A stretch of 27,070 nucleotides of DNA from an uncultured Eubacteriales bacterium (GCA_900556935.1 USQL01000022.1:1-27070); one strand, 5' to 3'; shown: positions 1 through 7,047, counted from the stretch's first letter. Program-made: numbers and translations. The notes: generated from the sequence alone by a model not told the origin.

Positions 1-691
1 TCTTTTCCTTCACGGCCTCGGGCTTGGAGGCCATCTTGGGATCGGTGTCCATCAGGGCCAGAGCGATCTTCTTCTCCTCGGCCAGCACCTCGTCGGTGAC
101 CTGGGCCTTGTCCCAGAAGCGGGGGTTCAGCGCGGCGATCTGCATGGCCACATTCTTGCCGATCTCGGTGGCGTCGATGCCGCCGTCCACGGCCAAGTTC
201 ACCAGCACGCCGATCTTGCCGCCGGCATGGACATAGCCCACGCTGGTATTCTCGGCAAAGCGGACGAAGCGGCGGATCTGCAGGTTCTCACCGATGGACA
301 TGACCTTCTCGGGCATGGTCTCGGACACGGTCAGCTCGCTGCCCACATACTTGCAGTTCATCAGCGCGTCCACGTCGGCGGGGTTCTGCTCGGCGATGAC
401 CTTGGCGATGTCCTTGACGAAGGCCACGAACAGGTCGCTCTTGGCGCAGAAGTCGGTCTCGCAGTTGACCTCCACCACGACGCCCACGCCGTTCTCGGTC
501 AGGGCATAGGACATACCCTCGGCGGCGATGCGGCCGGCCTTCTTGGCGGCCTTGGCCAGGCCCTTCTCGCGCAGCCACTCGACAGCCTTATCCATATCGC
601 CGTCGCACTCGACCAGCGCCTTCTTGCAGTCCATCATACCCACGCTGGTCATCTCGCGCAGGGTCTTCACATCAGCAGCAGTAAAAGCCAT
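1..691 (-). CDS. tsf: Translation elongation factor Ts (C-terminus outside window)
   Basis: EF-Ts is the nucleotide exchange factor that regenerates EF-Tu-GTP in the cytoplasm. The frame is open from an ATG at 691 to the window edge, giving 230 codons of a protein usually near 300 residues, so the end is missing. The N-terminus (MAFTAADVKTLREMTSVGMM) is a typical EF-Ts UBA-like domain, followed by the KKALVE and GDMDKAVEWLREKG segments. The EF-Tu-contacting TDFVAR-type motif appears as TDFCAK at residues 79-84. An AGGAGG stands about 8 nt before the start. It lies downstream of rpsB on the same strand, the usual rpsB-tsf order, but an intrinsic terminator sits in the gap. Family assignment is secure. 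Confidence 0.96.
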   Translation of the reverse strand, partial: MAFTAADVKTLREMTSVGMMDCKKALVECDGDMDKAVEWLREKGLAKAAKKAGRIAAEGMSYALTENGVGVVVEVNCETDFCAKSDLFVAFVKDIAKVIAEQNPADVDALMNCKYVGSELTVSETMPEKVMSIGENLQIRRFVRFAENTSVGYVHAGGKIGVLVNLAVDGGIDATEIGKNVAMQIAALNPRFWDKAQVTDEVLAEEKKIALALMDTDPKMASKPEAVKEK

Positions 692-726
692 TCTTAGTTC
701 CTCCTGTAAATTATTTGTCAAAAAAG

Positions 727-750
727 GGGCAGGGACACTTCCCTGCCCCG
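727..750 (-). terminator. Intrinsic terminator/attenuator between rpsB and tsf
   Basis: Read on the minus strand, a perfect 10-bp stem (GGGGCAGGGA/TCCCTGCCCC) with a 4-nt loop is followed directly by six or seven T residues (726-720). It lies after the rpsB stop and before the tsf ribosome binding site, so it should end part of the rpsB transcripts and lower tsf expression relative to rpsB. Confidence 0.85.
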
Positions 751-775
751 TGAGATCGCGCGGTGTTTTGCAGAT

Positions 776-1498
776 TTACTCAGCGTCCTTGGCCTCGGCA
801 GCTTCCTCGATCTGCTCGCCCTGACGGCCCTCGATCATGGCGTTGGCCATGACGGAAGCGATCAGCTTGATGGCGCGGATGGCGTCATCGTTGCCGGGGA
901 TGGGGTAATCGATCTCGTCGGGATCGCAGTTGGTATCGGCGATGGCCACAACGGGAATGCCCAGACGATGGGCCTCGGCGATGGCGTTGCGCTCCTTGCG
1001 GGTGTCCACGATGAACAGCGCGCCGGGCAGCTTCTTCATTTCCTTCACGCCGCCCAGGTACTTCTCCAGCTTCTCGATCTCAGCCTGGTGCTTGATGACT
1101 TCCTTCTTGGGCAGCATGGCGAAGGTGCCGTCCTCTTCCATCTTTCTCAGCTGAGCCAGACGGTCGATACGGGTACGCATGGTGCGGAAGTTGGTCAGCA
1201 TACCGCCCAGCCAACGGGCGTTGACGTAGTAACCGCCGCAGCGGGCAGCCTCTTCCTTGATAGCGTCCTGAGCCTGCTTCTTGGTACCGACGAACAGGAT
1301 GTTGCCGCCGCTCGCGGAGGTGTCACGAACGAAGTTATAAGCCTCCTCCAGCTTCTTTACGGTCTTCTGCAGGTCAATGATATAGATACCATTGCGCTCG
1401 GTGTAGATGTAGGGGGCCATTTTGGGGTTCCAACGACGGGTCTGGTGACCGAAGTGAACGCCTGCCTCCAGCAGTTGCTTCATAGATACGACAGCCAT
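776..1498 (-). CDS. rpsB: 30S ribosomal protein S2
   Basis: S2 is a late-assembling protein of the small subunit, located between its head and body. The 240-residue product begins MAVVSMKQLLEAGVHFGHQT and contains RRWNPKM, the IYIIDLQKT segment, NARWLGGMLTNF and ALFIVDTRKERNAIAEA, all S2 hallmarks. The length matches the family, and it ends in an acidic tail (EEAAEAKDAE). The ATG at 1498 is preceded by AAGGAG. It is first in the rpsB-tsf unit, with a strong sigma-A promoter at 1629-1657 and a leader of about 124 nt. Confidence 0.98.
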   Translation of the reverse strand: MAVVSMKQLLEAGVHFGHQTRRWNPKMAPYIYTERNGIYIIDLQKTVKKLEEAYNFVRDTSASGGNILFVGTKKQAQDAIKEEAARCGGYYVNARWLGGMLTNFRTMRTRIDRLAQLRKMEEDGTFAMLPKKEVIKHQAEIEKLEKYLGGVKEMKKLPGALFIVDTRKERNAIAEAHRLGIPVVAIADTNCDPDEIDYPIPGNDDAIRAIKLIASVMANAMIEGRQGEQIEEAAEAKDAE

Positions 1499-1628
1499 TT
1501 TTACAGTTCTCCTTTTGTTTTTCCTCCACCCCGATCATCCCGAAATCCCCGCCTGAATTCAGGCACATGGGGGCTCCGATCCCCGGGTGTGTGGTTTTGA
1601 AGCTATGGGCGCAAACCCACGCCGGAAT

Positions 1629-1657
1629 ATTATACCCAAAAGAAGAGAAATTTGCAA
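1629..1657 (-). promoter_or_regulatory. Sigma-A promoter of rpsB
   Basis: On the minus strand, TTGCAA (1657-1652), a 17-nt spacer and a perfect TATAAT (1634-1629). Transcription should start near 1622, leaving a leader of about 124 nt before rpsB. That leader contains the perfect palindrome GCCTGAATTCAGGC (1551-1564) and a G-rich/C-rich stem around 1569-1585. Confidence 0.85.
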
Positions 1658-1726
1658 GAAGTTTTTTTAAGAAAGTTTGGAAAAATCACAGCTTTTTCCC
1701 CGGACCCTTTTGTAAAATTACACAAA

Positions 1727-2008
1727 TCAGATGGGGATCTTCGGCTTGGGCCGGGGGACCCGGCAGTCTGTGGGACGGATATCCACCAGGACAATGTCCG
1801 GCCCCACCTTTTTGACGCAGGACCAGGGAATCACATAGTCGTCCTTCCGCCCGGCAATGCCGCAGAACCTGCATTTTCCCGGCACCACAATGGCGGCGAT
1901 AATCCCCTCCGGCACCTCGGCCACAATATCGGAAATAAAGCCCAGCCGCTCCCCGTTGGCAATGCAGATGACCTCCTTGCACTGCAGCTGTGTGAATTTG
2001 ACCCCCAT
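1727..2008 (-). CDS. YlmC/YmxH-family PRC-barrel protein (sporulation-associated)
   Basis: This 93-residue protein has the small PRC-barrel pattern of the YlmC/YmxH family: an N-terminal KFTQLQCKEVICIANGERLG strand region, the central EGIIAAIVVPG, then DDYVIPWSCVKKVGPDIVLVDI. The family is conserved in spore-formers and its molecular role is not established. Two cysteines form a CRFC pair at residues 46-49, plus C10, C15 and C64, which is cysteine-rich for its size. The ATG at 2008 follows GGAGGG. It lies 49 nt after sigG on the same strand; in Bacillus subtilis ylmC also lies close downstream of sigG, which supports both calls. No convincing terminator was seen between it and the rpsB promoter. 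Confidence 0.85.
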   Translation of the reverse strand: MGVKFTQLQCKEVICIANGERLGFISDIVAEVPEGIIAAIVVPGKCRFCGIAGRKDDYVIPWSCVKKVGPDIVLVDIRPTDCRVPRPKPKIPI

Positions 2009-2057
2009 GGCGCTCCCTCCATTCTATTTGGGACAGCTTATGGGGGCCGGGGAAAAT

Positions 2058-2837
2058 TTATGACACGCTGACGGCCTTCCGCATGGCGGCGATGGCTCCC
2101 TTTTCCAGTCTGGAAACCTGGGCCTGGGAGATGCCCAGCTTCCGGGCCACCTCCATCTGGGTTTTGCAGTGGTAAAAGCGCAGGCTGAGAATTTCCTTCT
2201 CCCGGTCCGAAAGCCGCCGGAAGGCATTGGAAAGGGTGATGTGCTCCATCCAGTTGGGCTCGGTATTCCTGGTGTCCTGCACCTGGTCCATCACCGTCAA
2301 AGGGTCCCCGCCGTCGGAATACACGCTGTCGTAGAGGCTCACCGGCGCGCACACCGCGTCCAGTGCCTGGCTGACCTCCTGCCGGGGCAGGTCCAGCTCC
2401 TTGGAAATCTCCTCCAGGGTGGGCTCCCGGCCCAGCCTGGCCGTCAGGGCCTCCTTGCACTGCAGAACCTTGTAGGCCACGTCCCGGATGGAGCGGGAGA
2501 CCCGAATGACGCTGTTGTCCCGCAGGTAACGGCGGACCTCCCCGGCGATCATGGGCACCCCGTAGGTGGAAAATTTTACCATTTTGGTGGAGTCAAAATT
2601 GGAGATGGCCTTCATAAGGCCGATGCAGCCCACCTGGAACAGGTCGTCGGGGCTCTCCCCCCGCTTGTCAAAGCGCTGAATTACAGATAGCACCAGCCGC
2701 AGATTGCCCTCAATCAGCTTCTGGCGGGCGCTTTCGTCCCCCTGCCGGGAGCGCTGCAGCAGCGCGTTGGTTTCCTCCGGGGACAAAACCTGGAGCCGGG
2801 AGGTGCTGATGCCGCAGATATCTACTTTGCCCTGCAT
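2058..2837 (-). CDS. sigG: RNA polymerase sporulation sigma factor SigG
   Basis: SigG directs late forespore transcription. The 259-residue product starts MQGKVDICGISTSRLQVLSP, matching the SigG-specific N-terminus with its EICGV-type segment. It has region 2 (GNLRLVLSVIQRF, DDLFQVGCIGLMKAI, FSTYGVPMIAGEVRRYLRDN), region 3 (RVSRSIRDVAYKVLQ) and region 4 (RLSDREKEILSLRF, then GISQAQVSRLEKGAI as the DNA-binding helix). The frame stays open upstream to 3188, but that extension is Arg/Pro-rich and has no family similarity, while the ATG at 2837 has a perfect AGGAGGG. A SigG-type promoter lies upstream. No spoIIGA or sigE is adjacent: rpsT is divergent instead. Confidence 0.95.
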   Translation of the reverse strand: MQGKVDICGISTSRLQVLSPEETNALLQRSRQGDESARQKLIEGNLRLVLSVIQRFDKRGESPDDLFQVGCIGLMKAISNFDSTKMVKFSTYGVPMIAGEVRRYLRDNSVIRVSRSIRDVAYKVLQCKEALTARLGREPTLEEISKELDLPRQEVSQALDAVCAPVSLYDSVYSDGGDPLTVMDQVQDTRNTEPNWMEHITLSNAFRRLSDREKEILSLRFYHCKTQMEVARKLGISQAQVSRLEKGAIAAMRKAVSVS

Positions 2838-2867
2838 GGATACCCTCCTAAAAAATGGATGCAGGGC

Positions 2868-2897
2868 TAGTATCTCCCGCTTCGCCCTCCGGCATAC
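2868..2897 (-). promoter_or_regulatory. Candidate SigG/SigF-type forespore promoter of sigG
   Basis: On the minus strand, GTATG (2897-2893) fits the SigG -35 pattern GHATR. It is followed by an 18-nt spacer and GATACTA (2874-2868), one base from the CATHHTA -10 pattern. It ends about 30 nt before the sigG start. Autoregulation of sigG from such a promoter is known in Bacillus; its use here is inferred from the match. Confidence 0.5.
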
Positions 2898-3128
2898 GCG
2901 GGAAATTTTGGTGGAATGCACAAATTTTTTCGGGGCGGCCCGCCGGGGGCGGAGACCGTCAAAAAAAGAAAGGGGGAAAACCAAACCTTTTGCCGGGGAA
3001 CGGCGGGGTTGCGGGTTTTTGGAGACGCGGGGCGGGGAAAAGGGGGATGTCGCTGCGTGACGGATTCCTGCCCGTGAGGGGCGACGCTTTTTCACAGGCG
3101 CGGAAAACCGGGGACGGCGGAAAAAGAA

Positions 3129-3208
3129 TGTGGAGAACTCAAAGTTTTCCACATTCTCCACAGACTTGTCCACAGGAGTTTTCCACAATCCAATGGCCCT
3201 GTGGAGAA
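3129..3208. promoter_or_regulatory. Cluster of six DnaA-box-like 9-mers
   Basis: The DnaA box consensus is TTATNCACA. Forward copies are TTTTCCACA (3145-3153), TTCTCCACA (3154-3162), TTGTCCACA (3166-3174) and TTTTCCACA (3179-3187). Two inverted copies, TGTGGAGAA, lie at 3129-3137 and 3200-3208. Each differs from TTATCCACA only at the third base, and the two TTTTCCACA copies satisfy the relaxed TTWTNCACA. Six in 80 bp is far above chance. Binding is inferred, not shown. Confidence 0.6.
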
Positions 3209-3318
3209 AAGACAGGGAATTAACATAAAACTTTTCCTTTTTGACACCGTTTCGTAACTTTTTCCCTTTCTGAGCAATTTGACCCGGGGGCGAAATTTGT
3301 GAAAAATTTCACCCTTGA

Positions 3319-3356
3319 CAGCCCTTCCAGCCACTCCCGCGGGCCGGGAAGGGCTG
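3319..3356. repeat. 10-bp inverted repeat upstream of rpsT
   Basis: CAGCCCTTCC (3319-3328) and GGAAGGGCTG (3347-3356) are perfect complements separated by 18 nt, itself GC-rich. No T run follows on the plus strand. Its role is unknown; it lies between the DnaA-box-like cluster and the rpsT promoter. Confidence 0.5.
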
Positions 3357-3403
3357 GACGGGGAAGAGAGACACTCCCAAAATAAATTTTTTTCAAAAAA
3401 GGG

Positions 3404-3432
3404 TTGATTTTGATTGGATTTTCCGTTATAAT
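3404..3432 (+). promoter_or_regulatory. Sigma-A promoter of rpsT
   Basis: TTGATT (3404-3409), a 17-nt spacer and a perfect TATAAT (3427-3432). The predicted start near 3439 leaves a short leader with GAGGAGGTG ahead of the rpsT ATG. Confidence 0.85.
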
Positions 3433-3472
3433 ACGGGACTGTATGAAATACCGCTGTGAGGAGGTGTAATCA

Positions 3473-3736
3473 ATGCCCAACATCAAGTCCTCTAAGAAGG
3501 ATGTCATTTCTTCCAAGATTGCTTACGAGAAGAATAAGGCTGACAAGTCCGCTCTGAAGACCAACCTGAAGAAGTTCGAGGCTGCTGTGGAAGGCGGTGA
3601 CAAGGCCGCTGCCAAGGAAGCCTACACTGTTGCTGTTCAGTCCGTGGACAAGGCTGTTGGCAAGGGTCTTCTGCACAAGAACAACGCTGCCCGGAAGAAG
3701 AGCAGCATGACCCTGAAGCTGAACAAGCTGGCCTGA
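3473..3736 (+). CDS. rpsT: 30S ribosomal protein S20
   Basis: S20 is a primary 16S rRNA-binding protein of the small subunit. The 87-residue, Lys/Ala-rich helical product starts MPNIKSSKKDVISS and ends with the family signature GLLHKNNAARKKSSMTLKLNKL. The length is typical. An AGGAGG lies about 8 nt before the ATG. It has its own promoter and terminator and lies 76 nt upstream of recG. Codon use is more uniform and A/T-tolerant than in its neighbours, as expected for a highly expressed gene. Confidence 0.97.
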   Translation: MPNIKSSKKDVISSKIAYEKNKADKSALKTNLKKFEAAVEGGDKAAAKEAYTVAVQSVDKAVGKGLLHKNNAARKKSSMTLKLNKLA

Positions 3737-3751
3737 GTTCTCTGAAAATAT

Positions 3752-3784
3752 CTCCTTCCGAGCACTGCTTGGAGGGAGTTTTTT
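3752..3784 (+). terminator. Intrinsic terminator after rpsT
   Basis: CTCCTTCC (3752-3759) pairs with GGAGGGAG (3771-3778) through one G-U pair, followed by TTTTTT (3779-3784). No clear promoter was seen between here and recG, so recG may depend on read-through or on a promoter I could not recognise. Confidence 0.75.
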
Positions 3785-3812
3785 CATTTTTATATGGCTT
3801 TGGAGGTGACCT

Positions 3813-5861
3813 ATGGCAAAGCTATCCGATCCGGTGACCAGCCTCAAGGGCGTGGGCCCCGCCCGGGCGGGGCAGCTGGAAAACCTGAATATTTTTACTC
3901 TGGGGGATCTCATCTGCCATTTTCCCCGGGGCTATGAGGACCGCACCCGGATGGTGCCCATCGCCCAGCTCCAGGTGGACGAGCCCGCCTGCTTCCGGGC
4001 GGTGGTCATGTCCACCCCCAGGACGGCCCACATCCGCAAGGGACTGGACCTGACCCGGGTTTCCGTGGCGGACCACTCCGGACGCATTCAGCTGACCTTC
4101 TTTAATTCCAAGTTCGCCGCGGAGAATCTGCAGTACGGCGGAGAATATATATTCTATGGTACGGTCAGCGGGGACTACGGCGGCTATGGCATCACCAATC
4201 CCGTATTTGAGGGGGTGGATGCCCCGGCGGTGACCACCCGGCGGATTATGCCCATCTACCCGCTGACGGCGGGGCTCAACAACGCCGCCATGACAAAGCT
4301 TGTTCGCCAGGCCCTTTCCCTGTGCGACCCTCCGGCGGAGGTGCTGCCCAGAGAGCTGCTGGAGGAATACGACATTCTCCCGGCCCAGGCCGCCTACACG
4401 GCCATCCATGACCCGCAGAGCCTGGCTGTGGCGGAAAAGGCCAAGCGGCGGATGATTTTTGAGGAGTTCTTTGTCTTCTCCGCGGGTCTTTCCCTCATGC
4501 GGGCGGCCCGGGAGGCAAAGCACACGGCCGCCTACGGGCAGCTGGACCTGGGGCCCTTTAGAAAGAGCCTGCCCTTCCAACTGACCGGAGCCCAGAATCG
4601 GGCGATTGAAGAGATCCTTGGTGACTTCCGCCGGGGAACGCCTATGAACCGGCTGGTGCAGGGAGATGTGGGCAGCGGCAAGACCATGGTGGCCGCGGCG
4701 GCGGCCTACTGCGCGGCCCAAAACGGCTTCCAGACGGCCCTGATGGCCCCGACGGAAATCCTGGCCGAACAGCACTACGCCTCCTTTCAAAAGCTGTTCG
4801 CCCCCTTGGGCATCCCCGTGGTGCTCCTCACCGGCTCCCGGACTCCAAAGGAAAAACGCCTTGCCCGGGAGGCGCTGGCCTCCGGGGAAGGGGCCATTGC
4901 CGTGGGCACCCACGCCCTGATTTCCGAGAGCACCGCTTTTGGAAATCTGGGTCTCGTGATTACCGACGAGCAGCACCGCTTCGGCGTGGACCAGCGCAGC
5001 ATGCTCTCCGCCAAGGGGCGGGACCCCCATTTGCTGGTGATGTCCGCAACCCCCATTCCCAGGACCCTGGCGCTTCTCATGTACGGGGACCTGGAGGTGT
5101 CCGTGCTGGATGAGCTGCCTCCCGGGCGGCAGAAGGTGGATACCTTCCTGGTGGGGGAGAGCTACCGGGCGAGAATCAACGCCTTTATCCGCAAGCAGGT
5201 GTCCCAGGGGCACCAGTGCTTTGTGGTCTGTCCGGCGGTGGAGGAAAACCAGGAGCTGGGGGTCAAGGCCGCCTCCGCCTGGGCCGAGACCCTGCAGAAA
5301 ACCGTATTCCCGGACCTGCGGGTGGCGCTGCTCCACGGCCAGATGAAGGGGGCCGAAAAGGAGCAGGCCATGGCCGCCTTTGCCCGGGGCGAGGCGGACG
5401 TATTGGTTGCGACCACGGTGATTGAAGTCGGCGTGGATGTGCCCAACGCAACCCTGATGGTGATTGAGGACGCGGACCGGTTCGGCCTGAGCCAGCTTCA
5501 CCAGCTGCGGGGCCGGGTGGGCCGGGGCAGCGCCAAAAGCTACTGCATCCTCACCACCCACAACCGGGCCCCGGAGACGCTGCAGCGGCTGAAAGCCCTG
5601 TGCGCCACGGGCGACGGCTTCCGCATCGCGGAGGAGGACTTAAAGCTCCGGGGGCCCGGCGATTTCTTTGGCTCCCGACAGTCGGGGCTTCCGGCCTTCC
5701 GGGTGGCGGACCTGAGTCTGGACATGACCACTTTGAAACAGGCCCAGGAGGCCTCGAAAGAATGGGTTGAGCGCTTTGGACAGTCGGATACCCCGGAGGC
5801 CCGGGCTCTGCGGGAACGGGTGGCGGTGCTGTTTGCCAGAGCGGAAGGAACAATGAACTGA
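3813..5861 (+). CDS. recG: ATP-dependent DNA helicase RecG
   Basis: RecG is a superfamily 2 translocase that remodels stalled replication forks and branched recombination intermediates. The 682-residue product has the N-terminal wedge/OB region (TSLKGVGPARAGQL, then VSVADHSGRIQLTFFN), Walker A GDVGSGKT at residues 284-291, the DEQH box at 385-388 followed by RFGV, the MSATPIPRTLAL motif III, and the C-terminal helicase half with ATTVIEVGVDVPNATLMVIE and HQLRGRVGRG. The RecG-specific end (DLKLRGPGDFFGSRQSG) is intact and the length is normal. GGAGGTGA precedes the ATG. A surface-protein gene follows 17 nt later, so the two are probably co-transcribed. Confidence 0.97.
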   Translation: MAKLSDPVTSLKGVGPARAGQLENLNIFTLGDLICHFPRGYEDRTRMVPIAQLQVDEPACFRAVVMSTPRTAHIRKGLDLTRVSVADHSGRIQLTFFNSKFAAENLQYGGEYIFYGTVSGDYGGYGITNPVFEGVDAPAVTTRRIMPIYPLTAGLNNAAMTKLVRQALSLCDPPAEVLPRELLEEYDILPAQAAYTAIHDPQSLAVAEKAKRRMIFEEFFVFSAGLSLMRAAREAKHTAAYGQLDLGPFRKSLPFQLTGAQNRAIEEILGDFRRGTPMNRLVQGDVGSGKTMVAAAAAYCAAQNGFQTALMAPTEILAEQHYASFQKLFAPLGIPVVLLTGSRTPKEKRLAREALASGEGAIAVGTHALISESTAFGNLGLVITDEQHRFGVDQRSMLSAKGRDPHLLVMSATPIPRTLALLMYGDLEVSVLDELPPGRQKVDTFLVGESYRARINAFIRKQVSQGHQCFVVCPAVEENQELGVKAASAWAETLQKTVFPDLRVALLHGQMKGAEKEQAMAAFARGEADVLVATTVIEVGVDVPNATLMVIEDADRFGLSQLHQLRGRVGRGSAKSYCILTTHNRAPETLQRLKALCATGDGFRIAEEDLKLRGPGDFFGSRQSGLPAFRVADLSLDMTTLKQAQEASKEWVERFGQSDTPEARALRERVAVLFARAEGTMN

Positions 5862-5878
5862 GGTAAATAGGAGGTCCT

Positions 5879-6805
5879 ATGAAATACATGAATCGAATTT
5901 TTGCTTGTCTGCTTGCTGTCCTTTTGCTGCTCCCTGTGGCGGCAAGGGCGGAGACCGCCTCCGGCACCAGCGGCGAGGGCATCACCTGGTCCCTGGACGG
6001 GGGCACCCTGACCATCACCGGCAACGGCCCTATGGAGGATTTTGCAGAGGGCGGCGCGCCCTGGCAGAGCTATAAGGACCGGATTACCAAGGTGGTGCTG
6101 TCCGGAAACGTGACCACCGTGGGGGCCTATTCCTTCCAGGATTACGACGGCATTACGGAGGTGGACTTCGGCTTTGCCCTGCACACCCTGGGGGAGCACA
6201 GCTTTGAATACTGCGATGGGCTCACCAGCATCCATCTGCCCTCCACCTTCCGGATTTTCGGGGAGAACAGCCTGCATTCCTGCAAGAATCTCACGGCCAT
6301 CCACTGTGAGGGCCCCTTCCCATCCTTCAAGCTCAACTGCCTGTGGGATACCAATACCAAAATCTATTATCCCGCCAAGAGCCCCTGGTCCGTGGACCTG
6401 ATTGCCCAGCTGGAGGAGGCATTCCATGGCCGGATTGAGTTCCTGGACTCCGACGGCAAGGACCACTACACCCCCGAGGAGACGGAGGAAACCACCGAGG
6501 CCACCACCGAGGCAACCACGGCCCCGACGACCGCGCCGACCACGGCCCCGACGACCGCGCCGACCACTGCCCCAACGACGGCTCCTACTACCGTCCCCAC
6601 CACCGCACCCACAACGGCCCCCACTACCCAGGCCACTACCTTCCCCTTTACCTTCCCCACGGAGACCACCGAGGCACCCAAGCAGTCCGGCGGCGCTGGG
6701 GTCGGCCTGGCACTCATCGGCCTGACCCTTTCCCTGGTAGGCTTTGGAATCCTGATCTTCAAGCCCAAAAAGGGAAAAAAGCGGGGCGGTAAATACAGCA
6801 GATAG
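5879..6805 (+). CDS. Secreted BspA-like leucine-rich-repeat protein with Thr/Pro stalk and membrane anchor
   Basis: This 308-residue cell-surface protein has a signal peptide (residues 1 to about 24, ending AARA), then an opening typical of BspA-like LRR_5 proteins (ITWSLDGGTLTITGNGPMEDF). Irregular repeats follow around residues 60-145 (ITKVVLSGNVTTVGAYSFQD, LTSIHLPSTFRIFGENSL). A Glu/Thr stretch leads into a TTAP repeat stalk at about residues 210-250. A hydrophobic segment (GLALIGLTLSLVGFGILIF) and a Lys/Arg-rich tail end the protein. No LPXTG is visible, so anchoring is probably by the membrane segment. The ATG follows AGGAGGT. BspA-like domains are often adhesins or binding proteins; the ligand is unknown. 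Confidence 0.8.
   Translation: MKYMNRIFACLLAVLLLLPVAARAETASGTSGEGITWSLDGGTLTITGNGPMEDFAEGGAPWQSYKDRITKVVLSGNVTTVGAYSFQDYDGITEVDFGFALHTLGEHSFEYCDGLTSIHLPSTFRIFGENSLHSCKNLTAIHCEGPFPSFKLNCLWDTNTKIYYPAKSPWSVDLIAQLEEAFHGRIEFLDSDGKDHYTPEETEETTEATTEATTAPTTAPTTAPTTAPTTAPTTAPTTVPTTAPTTAPTTQATTFPFTFPTETTEAPKQSGGAGVGLALIGLTLSLVGFGILIFKPKKGKKRGGKYSR
6513..6626 (+). repeat. Tandem TTAP-encoding repeat in the surface protein stalk
   Basis: Degenerate 12-bp units of the type ACGACCGCGCCG/ACCACGGCCCCG encode Thr-Thr-Ala-Pro about ten times, with one Val variant. The first units are nearly identical in DNA and the later ones diverge, so slippage-driven length change is plausible. Confidence 0.8.
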
Positions 6806-6813
6806 TGTACAAA

Positions 6814-7016
6814 GGCTCCCCTGAAAGGGGAGCTGGATCGGCGATAGCCGAGACTGAGGGGTTTGGCTTTTCTTTAGAAAAGCCTCCGCCGTAGGCGGAA
6901 AAGCAGGGCCGGAGAGCCTAAACGCCATGTGTTTGCGCCTACGGCGCAAGGCTTGACCAAAGGCCAAGCCGGACCCCTCAGTCAGCTGCGCTGACAGCTC
7001 CCCTTTCAGGGGAGCC
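6814..7016. repeat. 203-bp palindromic MITE-like element
   Basis: Two perfect 22-bp terminal inverted repeats (6814-6835 and 6995-7016) start GGCTCCCCTGAAAGGGGAGC, and each folds into its own small hairpin. Inside them lie GACTGAGGGGT (near 6852) and its complement ACCCCTCAGTC (6973-6983), plus small hairpins CCGCC-GTA-GGCGG (about 6888-6900) and GCGCC-TAC-GGCGC. It has no coding capacity. It resembles dispersed palindromic elements I know from gut Clostridia. No clear target duplication is visible. Confidence 0.8.
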
Positions 7017-7047
7017 AATGAAGACCAATATGGCTTCACAGAAATTT

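Larger units (their letters stand above)
2838..3472. other. Divergent sigG/rpsT intergenic region
   Basis: This 635-bp stretch holds no credible gene. From left to right it contains the sigG ribosome binding site and SigG-type promoter (to 2897), a GC-rich unassigned stretch (about 2900-3120), a dense DnaA-box-like cluster (3129-3208), an AT-rich stretch (about 3209-3312) ending in GTGAAA-AA-TTTCAC, a 10-bp inverted repeat (3319-3328/3347-3356), and the rpsT promoter. Genes on both sides are transcribed away from it. Confidence 0.8.

Noticed and set aside
1711..1722. TGTAAAATTACA palindrome upstream of the rpsB promoter
   Set aside because: It is short, AT-rich and about 55 bp upstream of the -35; it is not distinguishable from chance.
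2838..3188. N-terminal extension of SigG by 117 codons
   Set aside because: The extension is Arg/Pro-rich without similarity to sigma factors, and a perfect AGGAGGG sets the start at 2837.
3822..5561. 579-codon minus-strand open frame opposite recG
   Set aside because: RecG has all helicase motifs in order; the antisense frame has no ribosome binding site or recognisable domain.
6466..6768. Minus-strand frame encoding a VVGAVVGA repeat
   Set aside because: It is only the antisense reading of the TTAP-encoding repeat.
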